Below, piece by piece: positions 34,745 through 43,691 of a stretch of 64,000 bases of DNA (position 1 is its first letter; each line of letters starts with the position of its first letter). A model generated the notes under the pieces. It was not told the origin of the DNA and searched no databases. It saw nothing but the letters and a program-made list of their open reading frames with translations. The stretch is from Colimorpha_A sp045543555. Its GTDB lineage: Bacteria; Bacillota; Clostridia; Oscillospirales; CAG-272. The stretch spans positions 1 to 64,000 of the forward strand of contig JAZQMQ010000024.1 of the NCBI GenBank assembly GCA_045543555.1. Direction: 5' to 3'. Position numbers and translations under genes: made by a program.

Positions 34745-35404
34745 TCAGATGAGTGATATAAGACCTTCTCGGTCTGTTATTATAACGTTTTTTCCGTCGG
34801 ATCTTATGAATCCTTTAGCTGTAAGCTCGTCAAGAGCTCGGTATAGGGACGCTCTGCCGATTCCGAGAGCGGAAGCCAGCTGCACCTTGCTTAATGCGAT
34901 GCTTCCTTCTCCTCGCAGAAGGAAAGAAGCGAGCTTTTGCAGAATTGAAGGAGCAGACAGCTCATTCATACGCTCGTTTAAGAAGCGTATTTTTCCCGAC
35001 AGAAAAGTTACGTAGTTTATGGCAAACGACGGTTCATTCGTTATGAGCTCTGCTACGATTTCACAAGGAATGAAAAATACCGTGCAATCGGTACCCGCCT
35101 TCAGTTCGGTTATATATTCCGCAGAGTCGGAAAATAGAGTGGAGGCTCCGAAAAGCTTCCCCTCGTTTAAGCGTTGAAGGAGTACGGGCTGACCGCATCC
35201 CTTTCTGTACACAAGTACAGTTCCGTAAAGGATCAGTCCGAGTGCGGAATACGACTTGCTTGAGCCTATTATGTCGTCGCCCTCCTTTGAAGAAACTACG
35301 AAGCAACGCGGATCGCAACCGATATTATCGATCTTTTCAAGTGAAAGAGACGAAAATATTGAATGCTCTTTAAGCATTTGGGTTATTTTTGAAGCGTTTT
35401 CCAT
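34745..35404 (-). CDS. Crp/Fnr family transcriptional regulator
   Basis: Cyclic-nucleotide-binding-fold regulator, 219 aa. Sensor half includes GLILYGTVLVYRKGC and a roll ending before a dimer helix (AINYVTFLSGKIRFLNERM). The DNA-binding helix-turn-helix is SKVQLASALGIGRASLYRAL. The sensor carries several cysteines (CDPRC, KGCG, DCTV, IPCE), suggesting redox, metal or haem sensing (inference). The ATG at 35404 follows GGAGGAATT. The promoter has a dyad over the start site, implying autoregulation. First gene of the ABC operon. Confidence 0.9.
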   Translation of the reverse strand: MENASKITQMLKEHSIFSSLSLEKIDNIGCDPRCFVVSSKEGDDIIGSSKSYSALGLILYGTVLVYRKGCGQPVLLQRLNEGKLFGASTLFSDSAEYITELKAGTDCTVFFIPCEIVAELITNEPSFAINYVTFLSGKIRFLNERMNELSAPSILQKLASFLLRGEGSIALSKVQLASALGIGRASLYRALDELTAKGFIRSDGKNVIITDREGLISLI

Positions 35405-35417
35405 AATTCCTCCAAAG

Positions 35418-35467
35418 TGTCTCAAGTGAGACATTTGTATTATATCACCGAAAGGAATAATTGTCAA
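35418..35467 (-). promoter_or_regulatory. Perfect-consensus promoter with operator for the Crp/Fnr-ABC operon
   Basis: Minus strand TTGACA (35467-35462), 17 bases, TATAAT (35444-35439). The dyad TGTCTC-AAGT-GAGACA (35418-35433) covers the predicted start of transcription. Confidence 0.85.
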
Positions 35468-35485
35468 TGGTTTGCAAAAAATAAA

Positions 35486-36445
35486 TCATGAAAAAACTCT
35501 GTTGATGCCTTTGCCTGTTTCAATAAAGGATTCGATATTATTGCAAAGGATGGAAATCAGCCTTTTTCTTGCTTCGATGCTTACCCACGCGGCGTGAGGA
35601 GTAATTATACAGTTTTCGAGCTTAAGCAGGGGATTGTCAGCTTCGGGAGGCTCCTTTACCATTACGTCGATCGCCGCACCTGCGAGATGACCGCTTAAAA
35701 GAGCATCCGCTAAGTCGGTCTCGTTAATTACAGCGCCTCTTGATGTGTTTATAAGGTAAGCACCCTTTTTCATTTTTTTAATGAACTGATTGTCAACGAG
35801 ACCTCTTGTTTCATTTGTGAGGGGACAGTGAATGGAAATAAAATCGCTTTCACGAATAAGTTTGTCGGCACTTACGTATTCTATACCGTCAACGGTTCCT
35901 TCGCTTATGCTTCTTCTGTATGCTAGAACTCTCATTCCGAATGCCTTGCATTGCTTTGCAAACTGAAGTCCTATATTTCCGCATCCGTACACGCCAACGG
36001 TTTTACCCGCAAGCTCCACGTAGGAAATGCTTTGGTATGCAAATTCGGGACGACCTGTCCAAGTTCCTTCCTTAACTGCTGAAGAAAAGCGATCGATACG
36101 TGTTGAAATTGCCAACATAAGAGAAAAGGCAAACTGTGCCACTGAGACCGTGGAATATCCCGGGATATTGCATACCTCAATACCGTTTTCGCGGCATGCT
36201 TTTACGTCGATCATGTCATATCCCGTTCCGAAAGCGGAAATGAATTTGAGGTTCGGGCATTTTTTAATTACGTCAGGGGTGATCTTCATTCTGTTTGTAA
36301 CAACGATATCGGCATTACCGATTCTTTCGGCTACCTGATCCTCTGTGCTTTGACCGTAAACGTCATATTTACCGTATTTTTTTAGAAAATCCCAACTGAG
36401 ATCTCCCGGGTTGATCGCAAATCCGTCAAGAATTACTGTTTTCAT
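35486..36445 (-). CDS. D-2-hydroxyacid dehydrogenase
   Basis: NAD(P)-dependent reductase of the glycerate/hydroxypyruvate/phosphoglycerate dehydrogenase family. Rossmann motif VGVYGCGNIGLQFA; catalytic Arg in LINTSRGAVI, Glu in VMVKEPPEADNPL, His in ITPHAAW. 319 aa. Exact substrate is open. It reads toward the Crp/Fnr operon but is separated from it by that operon's own promoter. Confidence 0.9.
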   Translation of the reverse strand: MKTVILDGFAINPGDLSWDFLKKYGKYDVYGQSTEDQVAERIGNADIVVTNRMKITPDVIKKCPNLKFISAFGTGYDMIDVKACRENGIEVCNIPGYSTVSVAQFAFSLMLAISTRIDRFSSAVKEGTWTGRPEFAYQSISYVELAGKTVGVYGCGNIGLQFAKQCKAFGMRVLAYRRSISEGTVDGIEYVSADKLIRESDFISIHCPLTNETRGLVDNQFIKKMKKGAYLINTSRGAVINETDLADALLSGHLAGAAIDVMVKEPPEADNPLLKLENCIITPHAAWVSIEARKRLISILCNNIESFIETGKGINRVFS

Positions 36446-36524
36446 ATTTTTCTCCTATCATATAAGTTAAAACGGCTAAAGCCAAATCTTTACAAATCAG
36501 AAACAAAGGGTTTTTCTTTATATC

Positions 36525-36553
36525 TTGACAATATCCGTCAAGAGTGGTATCAT
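36525..36553 (+). promoter_or_regulatory. Promoter for the LCP gene
   Basis: TTGACA (36525-36530), 17 bases, TATCAT (36548-36553), the same hexamer pair as the promoter at 26310. Confidence 0.82.
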
Positions 36554-36596
36554 ATATTGTAAACAAAAATCAAAAATTGCCGAGAAAGGCATTATA

Positions 36597-37883
36597 ATGG
36601 ATAATAATGAGCAAAATTTAAACCTGAATAACGAAGAAGGTGCAAAGGAAGGGAATAGTCATTCCCAAAGCACCGAAGAGGTTTACGGTAAAGCAAGAAG
36701 GGTAAGAAGCCACAGAAAGTTCTTGAAAATAACTCTCGTGTCGCTGATAGCTTTTCTTCTCGTTGTAACCTGTACGGGTACTGCAATACTTCTTCCTCTC
36801 TTCAAGGATTATTCCGAGAGCTATCATAATACACCGATCATATCCAGAGATGAAACACAGACCCTTCCTCCGGTTCCCACGGGAACTTGGGTACCGGCAA
36901 CCGAGAATTTTACAGACACTATGCCTCCTGATATAACCTATCCCGAAACTACGCTTGACCCCGACGATCCTGGAGGAGTAGGTGCCCCTGTAACCGTTGA
37001 AGGAATATACAAGGTTGAAAAGAAGGACCCCGACGTTGAAAACGTTCTTGTAATCGGAACCGATAGCCGAGATATGTCATCGATGAGGGGCAGAAGCGAC
37101 ACAATGATCGTGTGCTCGTATAACAGACGCACCGGCGAAGCGAAGCTTTTGTCGCTTATGAGAGACACGCTTGTTCCGCTTGAGGGATATGACGTAAACA
37201 AGGACGGCAAGGATTACGACTGGAATCGTCTTAATGCCGCATATTCGCTGGGCGGTGTCGCTCTCTGTGTAAATACTATCAATCAGGTATTCGATCTTGA
37301 TATTCAAAGATTTGTAATAATCAATTTCGAAGGAACCGAGAAGCTGGTTGATGCTTGCGGAGGCGTTGACCTTACACTTACCGACGTTGGCCCCGACGGA
37401 AAAACGAACGAGGTGTTCTTCATCGAAGCTTACGGTGGTAAGGTGACAAAGATAGGCGAAGGAGGAGAGGGAAACAGCTATTACCATCTTGACGGTAAAG
37501 CGGCACTTATTCATATGCGTCACCGTTACGGAAGCTCGGACTACAAGCGTACCGAAAGACAAAGAAACGTGCTGATGGCGCTCTTCAGACAGGTTGTTTC
37601 GTCAAGAGATCTGTCTGAAATATACGGTCTTGTCCGTCAGGGCTTCAATATGATAAAAACGAACATTCCGATTGATGAAATGATAAATCTCACCGCAAGC
37701 GTGGTTGGAAACGGTTCAAACATGAGCATCGGCTCACAGAGAATGCCGTATAAAGGAGCAAGCGTGCTGTTCCACATAGGCAGCCAAACTCCCGTTGGCG
37801 CAGGTCAGGGAGGCGCTTCGGTGCTTAAGATCGATTTTGAGTACGAAGCAAAGAGAGTAAACGAATATATATACGGAAAATAA
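36597..37883 (+). CDS. LytR-CpsA-Psr (LCP) family cell-wall glycopolymer transferase
   Basis: Membrane-anchored phosphotransferase that attaches teichoic acids or other glycopolymers to peptidoglycan. Short polar cytoplasmic tail, one helix (ITLVSLIAFLLVVTCTGTAI), a Pro/Thr-rich linker, then the LCP domain with NVLVIGTDSRD, RSDTMIVCSYNR, LLSLMRDT, LNAAYSLGG and a later RHRYGSSDYKRTERQR (conserved Arg). The ATG at 36597 follows GAGAAAGG; an upstream frame would begin inside the -35 box. 428 aa. Confidence 0.93.
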   Translation: MDNNEQNLNLNNEEGAKEGNSHSQSTEEVYGKARRVRSHRKFLKITLVSLIAFLLVVTCTGTAILLPLFKDYSESYHNTPIISRDETQTLPPVPTGTWVPATENFTDTMPPDITYPETTLDPDDPGGVGAPVTVEGIYKVEKKDPDVENVLVIGTDSRDMSSMRGRSDTMIVCSYNRRTGEAKLLSLMRDTLVPLEGYDVNKDGKDYDWNRLNAAYSLGGVALCVNTINQVFDLDIQRFVIINFEGTEKLVDACGGVDLTLTDVGPDGKTNEVFFIEAYGGKVTKIGEGGEGNSYYHLDGKAALIHMRHRYGSSDYKRTERQRNVLMALFRQVVSSRDLSEIYGLVRQGFNMIKTNIPIDEMINLTASVVGNGSNMSIGSQRMPYKGASVLFHIGSQTPVGAGQGGASVLKIDFEYEAKRVNEYIYGK

Positions 37884-37889
37884 ATAGGG

Positions 37890-37918
37890 GAGCGTTGCAA
37901 AAGCAACGCTCTTTTTTT
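37890..37918 (+). terminator. Terminator of the LCP gene
   Basis: GAGCGTTGC-AAAA-GCAACGCTC then seven T. Confidence 0.93.
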
Positions 37919-38402
37919 ACTTCAAGCTATCAATTATACGTTCGGGCAAAGCTTTTAAAAGCAGAATTCCGAAAATTCCGCAGCATATAACTTCGCCGAT
38001 AAATACGGTCATGGCAAAGTAGGGAATCATACCGTTTATGCCGTATGCGTATTTAAGAACGAAAGGAATGATTATCGTGTTTGAAAGTATCGGCGGCATG
38101 ATTGCGATATAAACATTCTTTTTTCTCAGCGCAAATGTTAAATATGCTCCGATCAATGTCGCAATGCTGCCGAAAATTACGTCGAAGATATTTGCGGCGA
38201 ACAGTAATGAAGAAAGAGCACATCCAATCGTAAGTCCCGGAATTGCGGCAGGTGTTGTGATCGGTAGAATACAGAGCGTTTCGGAAAGCCTTAATTGAAT
38301 TGCTCCTTTGTCAAGACCGAACAGTGCGCTGACAGTAGTCAGAACAACGTAGAGTGCGGCAATAGCTGCCGAGAGGGTTAAAAACTTAGTCCTTTTTGTC
38401 AT
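37917..38402 (-). CDS. queT: QueT family queuosine-precursor transporter
   Basis: ECF-type S component for import of a queuosine precursor such as preQ1. About five helices; diagnostic AIQLRLSETLCILP and TTPAAIPGLTIGC. 161 aa from the ATG at 38402, which has AAAGGAG before it. The leader carries a preQ1-I riboswitch that would hide this site, which supports the substrate. Energy-coupling components are not encoded nearby. Confidence 0.92.
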   Translation of the reverse strand: MTKRTKFLTLSAAIAALYVVLTTVSALFGLDKGAIQLRLSETLCILPITTPAAIPGLTIGCALSSLLFAANIFDVIFGSIATLIGAYLTFALRKKNVYIAIMPPILSNTIIIPFVLKYAYGINGMIPYFAMTVFIGEVICCGIFGILLLKALPERIIDSLK

Positions 38403-38411
38403 GTTGAATTT

Positions 38412-38454
38412 CTCCTTTAGTTTTGTTTTAGGTGAGGAAGGTCTCGAACTCACC
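38412..38454 (-). promoter_or_regulatory. preQ1-I riboswitch upstream of queT
   Basis: Minus strand: P1 stem GGTGAG/CTCACC (38454-38449 with 38436-38431), a 12-base loop containing CCTT, an A-rich tail TAAAACAAAACTAA, then AAGGAG. The loop CCTT can pair with AAGG of the Shine-Dalgarno to form the second helix of the H-type pseudoknot, so ligand binding should block translation. It matches the small preQ1-I architecture and the gene it controls. Confidence 0.87.
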
Positions 38455-38464
38455 GACAGGGTAT

Positions 38465-38493
38465 ATTATAACACGGAAAAATACATTTTTCAA
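38465..38493 (-). promoter_or_regulatory. Promoter for queT
   Basis: Minus strand TTGAAA (38493-38488), 17 bases, TATAAT (38470-38465). The transcript would begin only a few bases before the riboswitch. Confidence 0.83.
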
Positions 38494-38516
38494 TACCTTT
38501 TATAACATACCTGTGG

Positions 38517-38545
38517 TTGACAATTGGATTTTTGTGTGGTATAAT
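38517..38545 (+). promoter_or_regulatory. Perfect-consensus promoter for aspS
   Basis: TTGACA (38517-38522), 17 bases, TATAAT (38540-38545). Divergent from the queT promoter. Confidence 0.9.
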
Positions 38546-38605
38546 ACTTAATTAGGATATATTTCGGCTTGTCCGATCAAATTTACTATAGAAAAGAGTG
38601 TAAAA

Positions 38606-40393
38606 ATGTCACAGTTACTTACAGCAAGCGACAAGAGAACAAAATATTGCGGTCAGTTCCGTGAATCCGACGTTGGTCAGCGTGCCTGCGTTATGGGTTG
38701 GGTTCAGAGAGCAAGAGACTTAGGAAGCCTTATCTTCATCGATCTTCGTGACCGTACCGGTATCGTTCAGCTTGCCTTTGACGATAATACTGCAAGAGAC
38801 GTTTTCGAGACTGCCTTTACGGTACGCTCCGAGTACGTTCTTTGTGCAAAGGGCGTTGTGAGAGAGCGTTCGTCGGTCAATGATACCATTCCTACGGGTC
38901 ACGTTGAGATCGCGGTTGATGAGCTTAAGGTGCTTTCTGTTTCTCAGACTCCTCCCTTTGAGATCGTTGAGAACAGTAATGTTAAGCCCGAGCTCCGACT
39001 CAAGCATCGCTACCTCGACCTTCGCCGTCCCGATCTTCAGCAGAATATAATCGACAGAGCAAAGATCTCCCGTATCGCAAGAGAATACTTTGCCGACGAG
39101 GGCTTCGTTGATATCGAGACTCCCAACCTTATCGCTCCCACACCCGAGGGCGCAAGAGACTATCTCGTTCCTTCCCGCGTTCACCACGGAAAGTTCTACG
39201 CGCTTCCTCAGTCTCCTCAGCTCTATAAGCAGCTTCTTATGCTCTCGGGCTTTGACCGCTACATCCAGATCGCACGTTGCTTCCGTGACGAGGACCTTCG
39301 TGCTGACCGTCAGCCCGAGTTTACACAGATCGACCTTGAAATGTCCTTCGTTACGCAGGATGACGTCATCTCGGTCACCGAGGGCTTCCTCAAGCGTGTA
39401 TTCAAGGAATTCAAGGGCATCGATCTTGAGCTTCCTCTTATGAGAATGACCTACGATGAGGCGATGAACCGCTTCGGCTCCGATAAGCCTGACCTTCGCT
39501 TCGGCTTCGAGCTTACCGACCTGTCCTCCGTTCTTAGCGGATGCGGATTCAAGGTATTTGCGGGTGCAATCGAAAACGGCGGAAGCGTTCGCGGTATCAA
39601 TGTAAAGGGCGGAGCAAAGTTCTCTCGCAAGGAGATCGACTCCCTCACCGAGTTTGTCAAAAGCTACAGAGCAAAGGGTCTTGCATGGTATAAGAATAAC
39701 GCAGGTGAGATCTCTTCCTCCTATGCAAAGTTCCTTACCGATGAGGAAAATGCTGCTATCGTCAATACCCTTGGTATAGAGGAAGGCGACCTTGCTCTTA
39801 TCGTTGCGGATAAGAATAAGGTGGTATTCGATTCTCTCGGCGCTCTTCGTTGCGAGGTAGCAAAGAGAATGGGTCTAATCGATCCCAACAACTTCAAGCT
39901 TCTTTGGGTAACCGAATTCCCCTTGTTCGAGTATGACGAGGAGGACGGTCGCTACTATGCAAAGCACCACCCCTTCACCATGCCCTTTGCAGAGGATATT
40001 CAGTATCTTACCACCGATCCCGGCAGAGTTCGTTCCATTGCTTACGATATCGTTATTAACGGTACCGAGGCGGGCGGCGGCTCTATCCGTATACACGATC
40101 CCGAAATACAGAACAAGATGTTTGAGGCGCTTGGCTTCAGCCAGGAGGAAGCAAACAACAAGTTCGGCTTCCTTCTTGTGGCGTTCAAGTACGGCACACC
40201 TCCTCACGGCGGTCTCGCCTTCGGTCTCGACCGTCTTGTGACCCTCCTTCTCGGACTTGAGGACATCAGAGACGTTATCGCCTTCCCGAAGGTTCAGAAT
40301 GCATCCGAGCTTATGACCAAGTGTCCTACTCCCGCAGATCCCAAGGCTCTGCTTGAGCTTGCTATTACGGTTGCGGAAACCGAAGAAGAATAA
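38606..40393 (+). CDS. aspS: Aspartate--tRNA ligase
   Basis: Class IIb aminoacyl-tRNA synthetase. N-terminal OB fold (RACVMGWVQRARDLGSLIFI), class II motif 1 region (FVDIETPNL), motif 2 (YIQIARCFRDEDLRADRQPEFTQ, in part), an inserted GAD-type domain, and motif 3 GLAFGLDRLVTLL. 595 aa. A neighbouring asparaginyl-tRNA pathway is not visible, so discriminating or non-discriminating status is open. Confidence 0.97.
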   Translation: MSQLLTASDKRTKYCGQFRESDVGQRACVMGWVQRARDLGSLIFIDLRDRTGIVQLAFDDNTARDVFETAFTVRSEYVLCAKGVVRERSSVNDTIPTGHVEIAVDELKVLSVSQTPPFEIVENSNVKPELRLKHRYLDLRRPDLQQNIIDRAKISRIAREYFADEGFVDIETPNLIAPTPEGARDYLVPSRVHHGKFYALPQSPQLYKQLLMLSGFDRYIQIARCFRDEDLRADRQPEFTQIDLEMSFVTQDDVISVTEGFLKRVFKEFKGIDLELPLMRMTYDEAMNRFGSDKPDLRFGFELTDLSSVLSGCGFKVFAGAIENGGSVRGINVKGGAKFSRKEIDSLTEFVKSYRAKGLAWYKNNAGEISSSYAKFLTDEENAAIVNTLGIEEGDLALIVADKNKVVFDSLGALRCEVAKRMGLIDPNNFKLLWVTEFPLFEYDEEDGRYYAKHHPFTMPFAEDIQYLTTDPGRVRSIAYDIVINGTEAGGGSIRIHDPEIQNKMFEALGFSQEEANNKFGFLLVAFKYGTPPHGGLAFGLDRLVTLLLGLEDIRDVIAFPKVQNASELMTKCPTPADPKALLELAITVAETEEE

Positions 40394-40404
40394 TACAAAT
40401 TGTG

Positions 40405-40436
40405 AAAAGCACCGATTTTTGATTCGGTGCTTTTTT
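40405..40436 (+). terminator. Terminator of aspS
   Basis: AAAAGCACCGA/TCGGTGCTTTT stem (40405-40415 with 40424-40434), then T. Confidence 0.9.
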
Positions 40437-40440
40437 GCTG

Positions 40441-40490
40441 TTGACAAATTGAAATAACTGTGGTATAATATCCCTAGCACACAGTGTGCT
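40441..40490 (+). promoter_or_regulatory. Perfect-consensus promoter with palindromic operator for the tetR operon
   Basis: TTGACA (40441-40446), 17 bases, TATAAT (40464-40469). The 15-base palindrome AGCACAC-A-GTGTGCT (40476-40490) covers the predicted transcription start. A TetR dimer is the likely ligand. Confidence 0.85.
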
Positions 40491-40504
40491 GAAAGGAGGA
40501 CGAT

Positions 40505-41086
40505 ATGGCAGAATCCGCTTCACTTGTTCTGATTAAGGACGAAATGTCAGATAAGATCGTAAAAGCAGCCGAGGAAATCGCGCTGACAGACGGCTCGGGA
40601 AAGCTTACGGTAAGAAGAATCTTGAAAAAGCTCGGAATAACAAATCGTGTTTTTTATAACAGATTCAGAAATATAGGCGACGTTCTCGTAATAGTATATA
40701 AGAACACAATTAATAAGTTGCGCTCATGTATAACAGACAAGGTCGATCGAAAAAGAGATTTCTTTGAGCAGATAAATGAAATGGTCTCTGAAATAATAAG
40801 CACCTCCTACGACACGAGAATGAAGATCAAAGGAATTATTCTTGAAAACGAGTTCATTCTTGAGGAAAACAGAAAATGGTGGATGGAACAAATTGGAAAG
40901 CTGCTTTCTTATGCAATCGATAACCATTTAATAAAGGAAGTCGATGTACAGAAGGTCGGCTATTCGATATGGTGCTTCGTGCGCGGTTATAATGCCGATG
41001 CCGCTGCAAGAAATCTGCCGAAGGAAGAAGCAATTGCGGGCTTCAAATACGGCTTCTCTTGCTTCCTTCAGGGACTGAAAACTTAA
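40505..41086 (+). CDS. TetR/AcrR family transcriptional regulator
   Basis: 193-aa repressor: N-terminal helix-turn-helix with GKLTVRRILKKLGITNRVFYNRF, then an all-helical ligand and dimerisation domain. A GGAGG site precedes the start. It sits 49 bases before an acyl-CoA synthetase-like gene and behind a palindromic operator, suggesting autoregulation and control of that gene in response to a fatty acyl ligand (inference). Confidence 0.9.
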   Translation: MAESASLVLIKDEMSDKIVKAAEEIALTDGSGKLTVRRILKKLGITNRVFYNRFRNIGDVLVIVYKNTINKLRSCITDKVDRKRDFFEQINEMVSEIISTSYDTRMKIKGIILENEFILEENRKWWMEQIGKLLSYAIDNHLIKEVDVQKVGYSIWCFVRGYNADAAARNLPKEEAIAGFKYGFSCFLQGLKT

Positions 41087-41135
41087 AAGGCGCAACACTC
41101 TTAAACAAATATTAATTTTTGAAAAGGAAACCGAC

Positions 41136-42827
41136 ATGAAAAAGGAACAGCTACACGAGCAACATGATTTTGAAAATATTCGACATCTCGTTGAATGGGC
41201 GGCACAGACCTACGGCGAAAAGATCGCATACTCCTTTAGATTAAAGGCATCTGATACAGAAATTCAGAAAATCAGCTTTATAAAAATGCGCGATGACGTG
41301 CGTGCTCTTTCTACAAAGCTTATCAATATCGGCGTAAAGGGCAAGCAGTGCGCGGTAATAGGAAAGTTCTCATATGACTGGGTTGTAACGTACTTCTCAA
41401 TTCTTTCCGCCGATGGTGTAATTGCCCCCCTCGACCGCGATTGGAATGAAAAGGATCTCAGTGACACCGTATCAAGAGCGAATGCATCCTTCTTGTTCTG
41501 CGATAAGGATATAGAGGCAAAGACTGACTATATCAATGGCAACAACGAGTTTGATCATGCTCCCATAATTATGATGTCCGAGGGCGAAGGCTCGCTAAAT
41601 GATCTTATCGAGCAGGGAAGATCAGAATACGAAGCAGATCCAAACGTTTACTTTAATAATTCAATCGACCCTGATAAAATGTCGATTCTTGTTTTCACTT
41701 CGGGTACTACAGGAAAGGGTAAGGGTGTTATGCTCTCGCAGACCAACATTCTCTCCGACCTTTCCAGCGTTATTCCCTTTATGGATTTTTCGGATAAGAC
41801 CGTCGGAGTTCTTCCTCCTCACCATACCTTCGGCTCGTCCGTTATGATGGTGGGTCATGCTATAATCGGTTCCGAAATATATATTTCCTCCGGCATTCGC
41901 TACATAACAAAGGAACTTAAGGAACAGAAGCCGGGACATCTCGTTATAGTTCCTCTCTACCTTGAGACGTTCTACCGTAAGATAAAGGCAAACATAAAGG
42001 AGCAGGGCAAGGAAAAGCTCGTTTCCAATATGATGAAGGTAAGTAACGGTCTGCTTAAGGTCGGTATCGACATGAGGGCGAAATTTTTCGGTGCTATCCG
42101 TGCTGCATTTGGCGGCGAGGTAAAGATGATCATCTCGGGCGGTGCACCCATTAATCCTGAAATTCTCCATTTCTTCGAGGGTATCGGAATTTCAACTCTT
42201 AACGGTTACGGAATCACGGAGTGCGCTCCTATCGTTGCGGTAAACAGAAGCCGCAGAACCGTTGAGGGTAGTGTGGGACCTGTTCTTCCAATCGATGAGA
42301 TCAAGATCGACGATCCTAACGAGGACGGCGAGGGTGAGATATGCGTTAAGGGATCCAACGTTATGCTTGGTTATTATCTTGACGAAGCCGCAACGGCTGA
42401 GGCTATGACAGAGGACGGCTACTTCCGTACCGGTGACTATGGTAAGATGGTCGGCGACGTTCTTTACATTACGGGACGTAAAAAGAACCTCATAATCCTT
42501 TCCAACGGTAAAAACGTATATCCGGAGGAGATCGAAAGCGAGCTTATCGCAACTCCCGGTATCCTTGAAATTGTCGTATATGAGGGTCAGTCGAAGCGCG
42601 GTATCGAGCATAATGCTATCGTTGCGGAAGTATATCCCGATAAGGAATATATTGAAAAGAACGGTATCACCGACGTATACGCTCATATCAAGCCGTACGT
42701 TGATAACTATAACCGTACCGCAGTTCCTTATAAGAAGATAGCGATACTTAAGGTAAGGGAAGAGGAATTCCCCAAGAATACGCTTCGTAAGATAATGCGC
42801 TTCAAGATGGATATGACAATTGACTGA
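41136..42827 (+). CDS. AMP-binding acyl-CoA synthetase-like enzyme
   Basis: Member of the ANL superfamily activating a carboxylic acid as acyl-adenylate, most like long-chain fatty acid--CoA ligases. P-loop LVFTSGTTGKGKGVML, YGITECAP, GYFRTGDYG, ITGRKKNLIILSNGKNVYPEE; catalytic Lys in the C-terminal FPKNTLRKIMRF region. 563 aa. An AMP-acid:ACP ligase is an alternative. Directly downstream of the TetR regulator. Confidence 0.9.
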   Translation: MKKEQLHEQHDFENIRHLVEWAAQTYGEKIAYSFRLKASDTEIQKISFIKMRDDVRALSTKLINIGVKGKQCAVIGKFSYDWVVTYFSILSADGVIAPLDRDWNEKDLSDTVSRANASFLFCDKDIEAKTDYINGNNEFDHAPIIMMSEGEGSLNDLIEQGRSEYEADPNVYFNNSIDPDKMSILVFTSGTTGKGKGVMLSQTNILSDLSSVIPFMDFSDKTVGVLPPHHTFGSSVMMVGHAIIGSEIYISSGIRYITKELKEQKPGHLVIVPLYLETFYRKIKANIKEQGKEKLVSNMMKVSNGLLKVGIDMRAKFFGAIRAAFGGEVKMIISGGAPINPEILHFFEGIGISTLNGYGITECAPIVAVNRSRRTVEGSVGPVLPIDEIKIDDPNEDGEGEICVKGSNVMLGYYLDEAATAEAMTEDGYFRTGDYGKMVGDVLYITGRKKNLIILSNGKNVYPEEIESELIATPGILEIVVYEGQSKRGIEHNAIVAEVYPDKEYIEKNGITDVYAHIKPYVDNYNRTAVPYKKIAILKVREEEFPKNTLRKIMRFKMDMTID

Positions 42828-42837
42828 TATATGATGA

Positions 42838-42868
42838 AAGACGGACAGCTTGGCTGTCCGTCTTTTGC
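42838..42868 (+). terminator. Terminator of the acyl-CoA synthetase-like gene
   Basis: AAGACGGACAGC-TTG-GCTGTCCGTCTT stem (42838-42864) then TT. It faces the convergent lipoprotein gene. Confidence 0.88.
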
Positions 42869-42882
42869 TTTGGGTATTATGC

Positions 42883-43587
42883 TTACCTTTTTGCGAAGTC
42901 GCTGAGGCAAAAGGTCAGCTTTTGCGTTTCAAGCAGATTATCCGCAGTACTGAAGGTTATCTTATCTCCTTGGTTATCAAGCAATAAATAACCGGTATAC
43001 AGGAAGGATGGCTGAGTGTGCTCGTTTATTGTTTCAAGCATTGTTTGGAACACGATATCTTCGGCTTCGATATTGTCGTTAACGCCAATTCCGAAGGTTT
43101 TGTTGCCTGATGCGGAAATTTTGGTTTTTCCGTTTGCGTCATAGGAAAACACCATGTAGGTGAATGATAATTTTGTGTTATCCGATAAATAACTATAGTA
43201 CCAAAGAACCAGCTGGTCGGGCTCATTTTGCTTGCCTTTTTTTAGGTAGTATGCTCCGATTCTGTTTTCATTCAGAATGAGCGTGTCGGACATCAGCTGA
43301 GAATTGTCGGCTCCGCTTGTAATTACAATCGTTGCGGATGTGTTGTCTTCGTTGTCATACTTGATTGTTATTTTATCATCTGTTCCGTCATTGTTGAGAT
43401 CGGCAAGTATAGGGGACTCTTCCTTGGGCTGATCTGTTGTATCTGTGGGATTTGAGGTGGTTTGTGCTTCGGTGGAAGATCCGTTGGGGCTGACTTGAGT
43501 GTTCTTTTTTGCGCAGGAAGAAAATACAAATATTGCTTGTGCGATGACCAAAATGATTGAAATAAGCTTGACGATGTTTCTTTTCAT
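42883..43587 (-). CDS. Hypothetical lipoprotein with Ca-binding-type repeat
   Basis: 234-aa exported protein: signal with lipobox VFSSC at about residue 25, a Ser/Thr-rich linker, then a beta-rich domain that starts ADLNNDGTDDKITI, a DxNxDGxxD loop as in FG-GAP or dockerin-like Ca sites. Function unknown. GAAAGGAG precedes the ATG at 43587. Confidence 0.72.
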   Translation of the reverse strand: MKRNIVKLISIILVIAQAIFVFSSCAKKNTQVSPNGSSTEAQTTSNPTDTTDQPKEESPILADLNNDGTDDKITIKYDNEDNTSATIVITSGADNSQLMSDTLILNENRIGAYYLKKGKQNEPDQLVLWYYSYLSDNTKLSFTYMVFSYDANGKTKISASGNKTFGIGVNDNIEAEDIVFQTMLETINEHTQPSFLYTGYLLLDNQGDKITFSTADNLLETQKLTFCLSDFAKR

Positions 43588-43691
43588 AATTTCTCCTTTC
43601 GATAACGGATGAAGCTAAAATTTTTGAGCAAAAATTCTCCTATACCAATTATACAGTATTAGTTTTAAGTTGTCAATATGTGCCAAATTCA

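Noticed and set aside
38403..38453. N-terminal extension of QueT (MSSRPSSPKTK...)
   Set aside because: These codons lie in the riboswitch, and the ATG at 38402 has the ribosome binding site and matches the family start.
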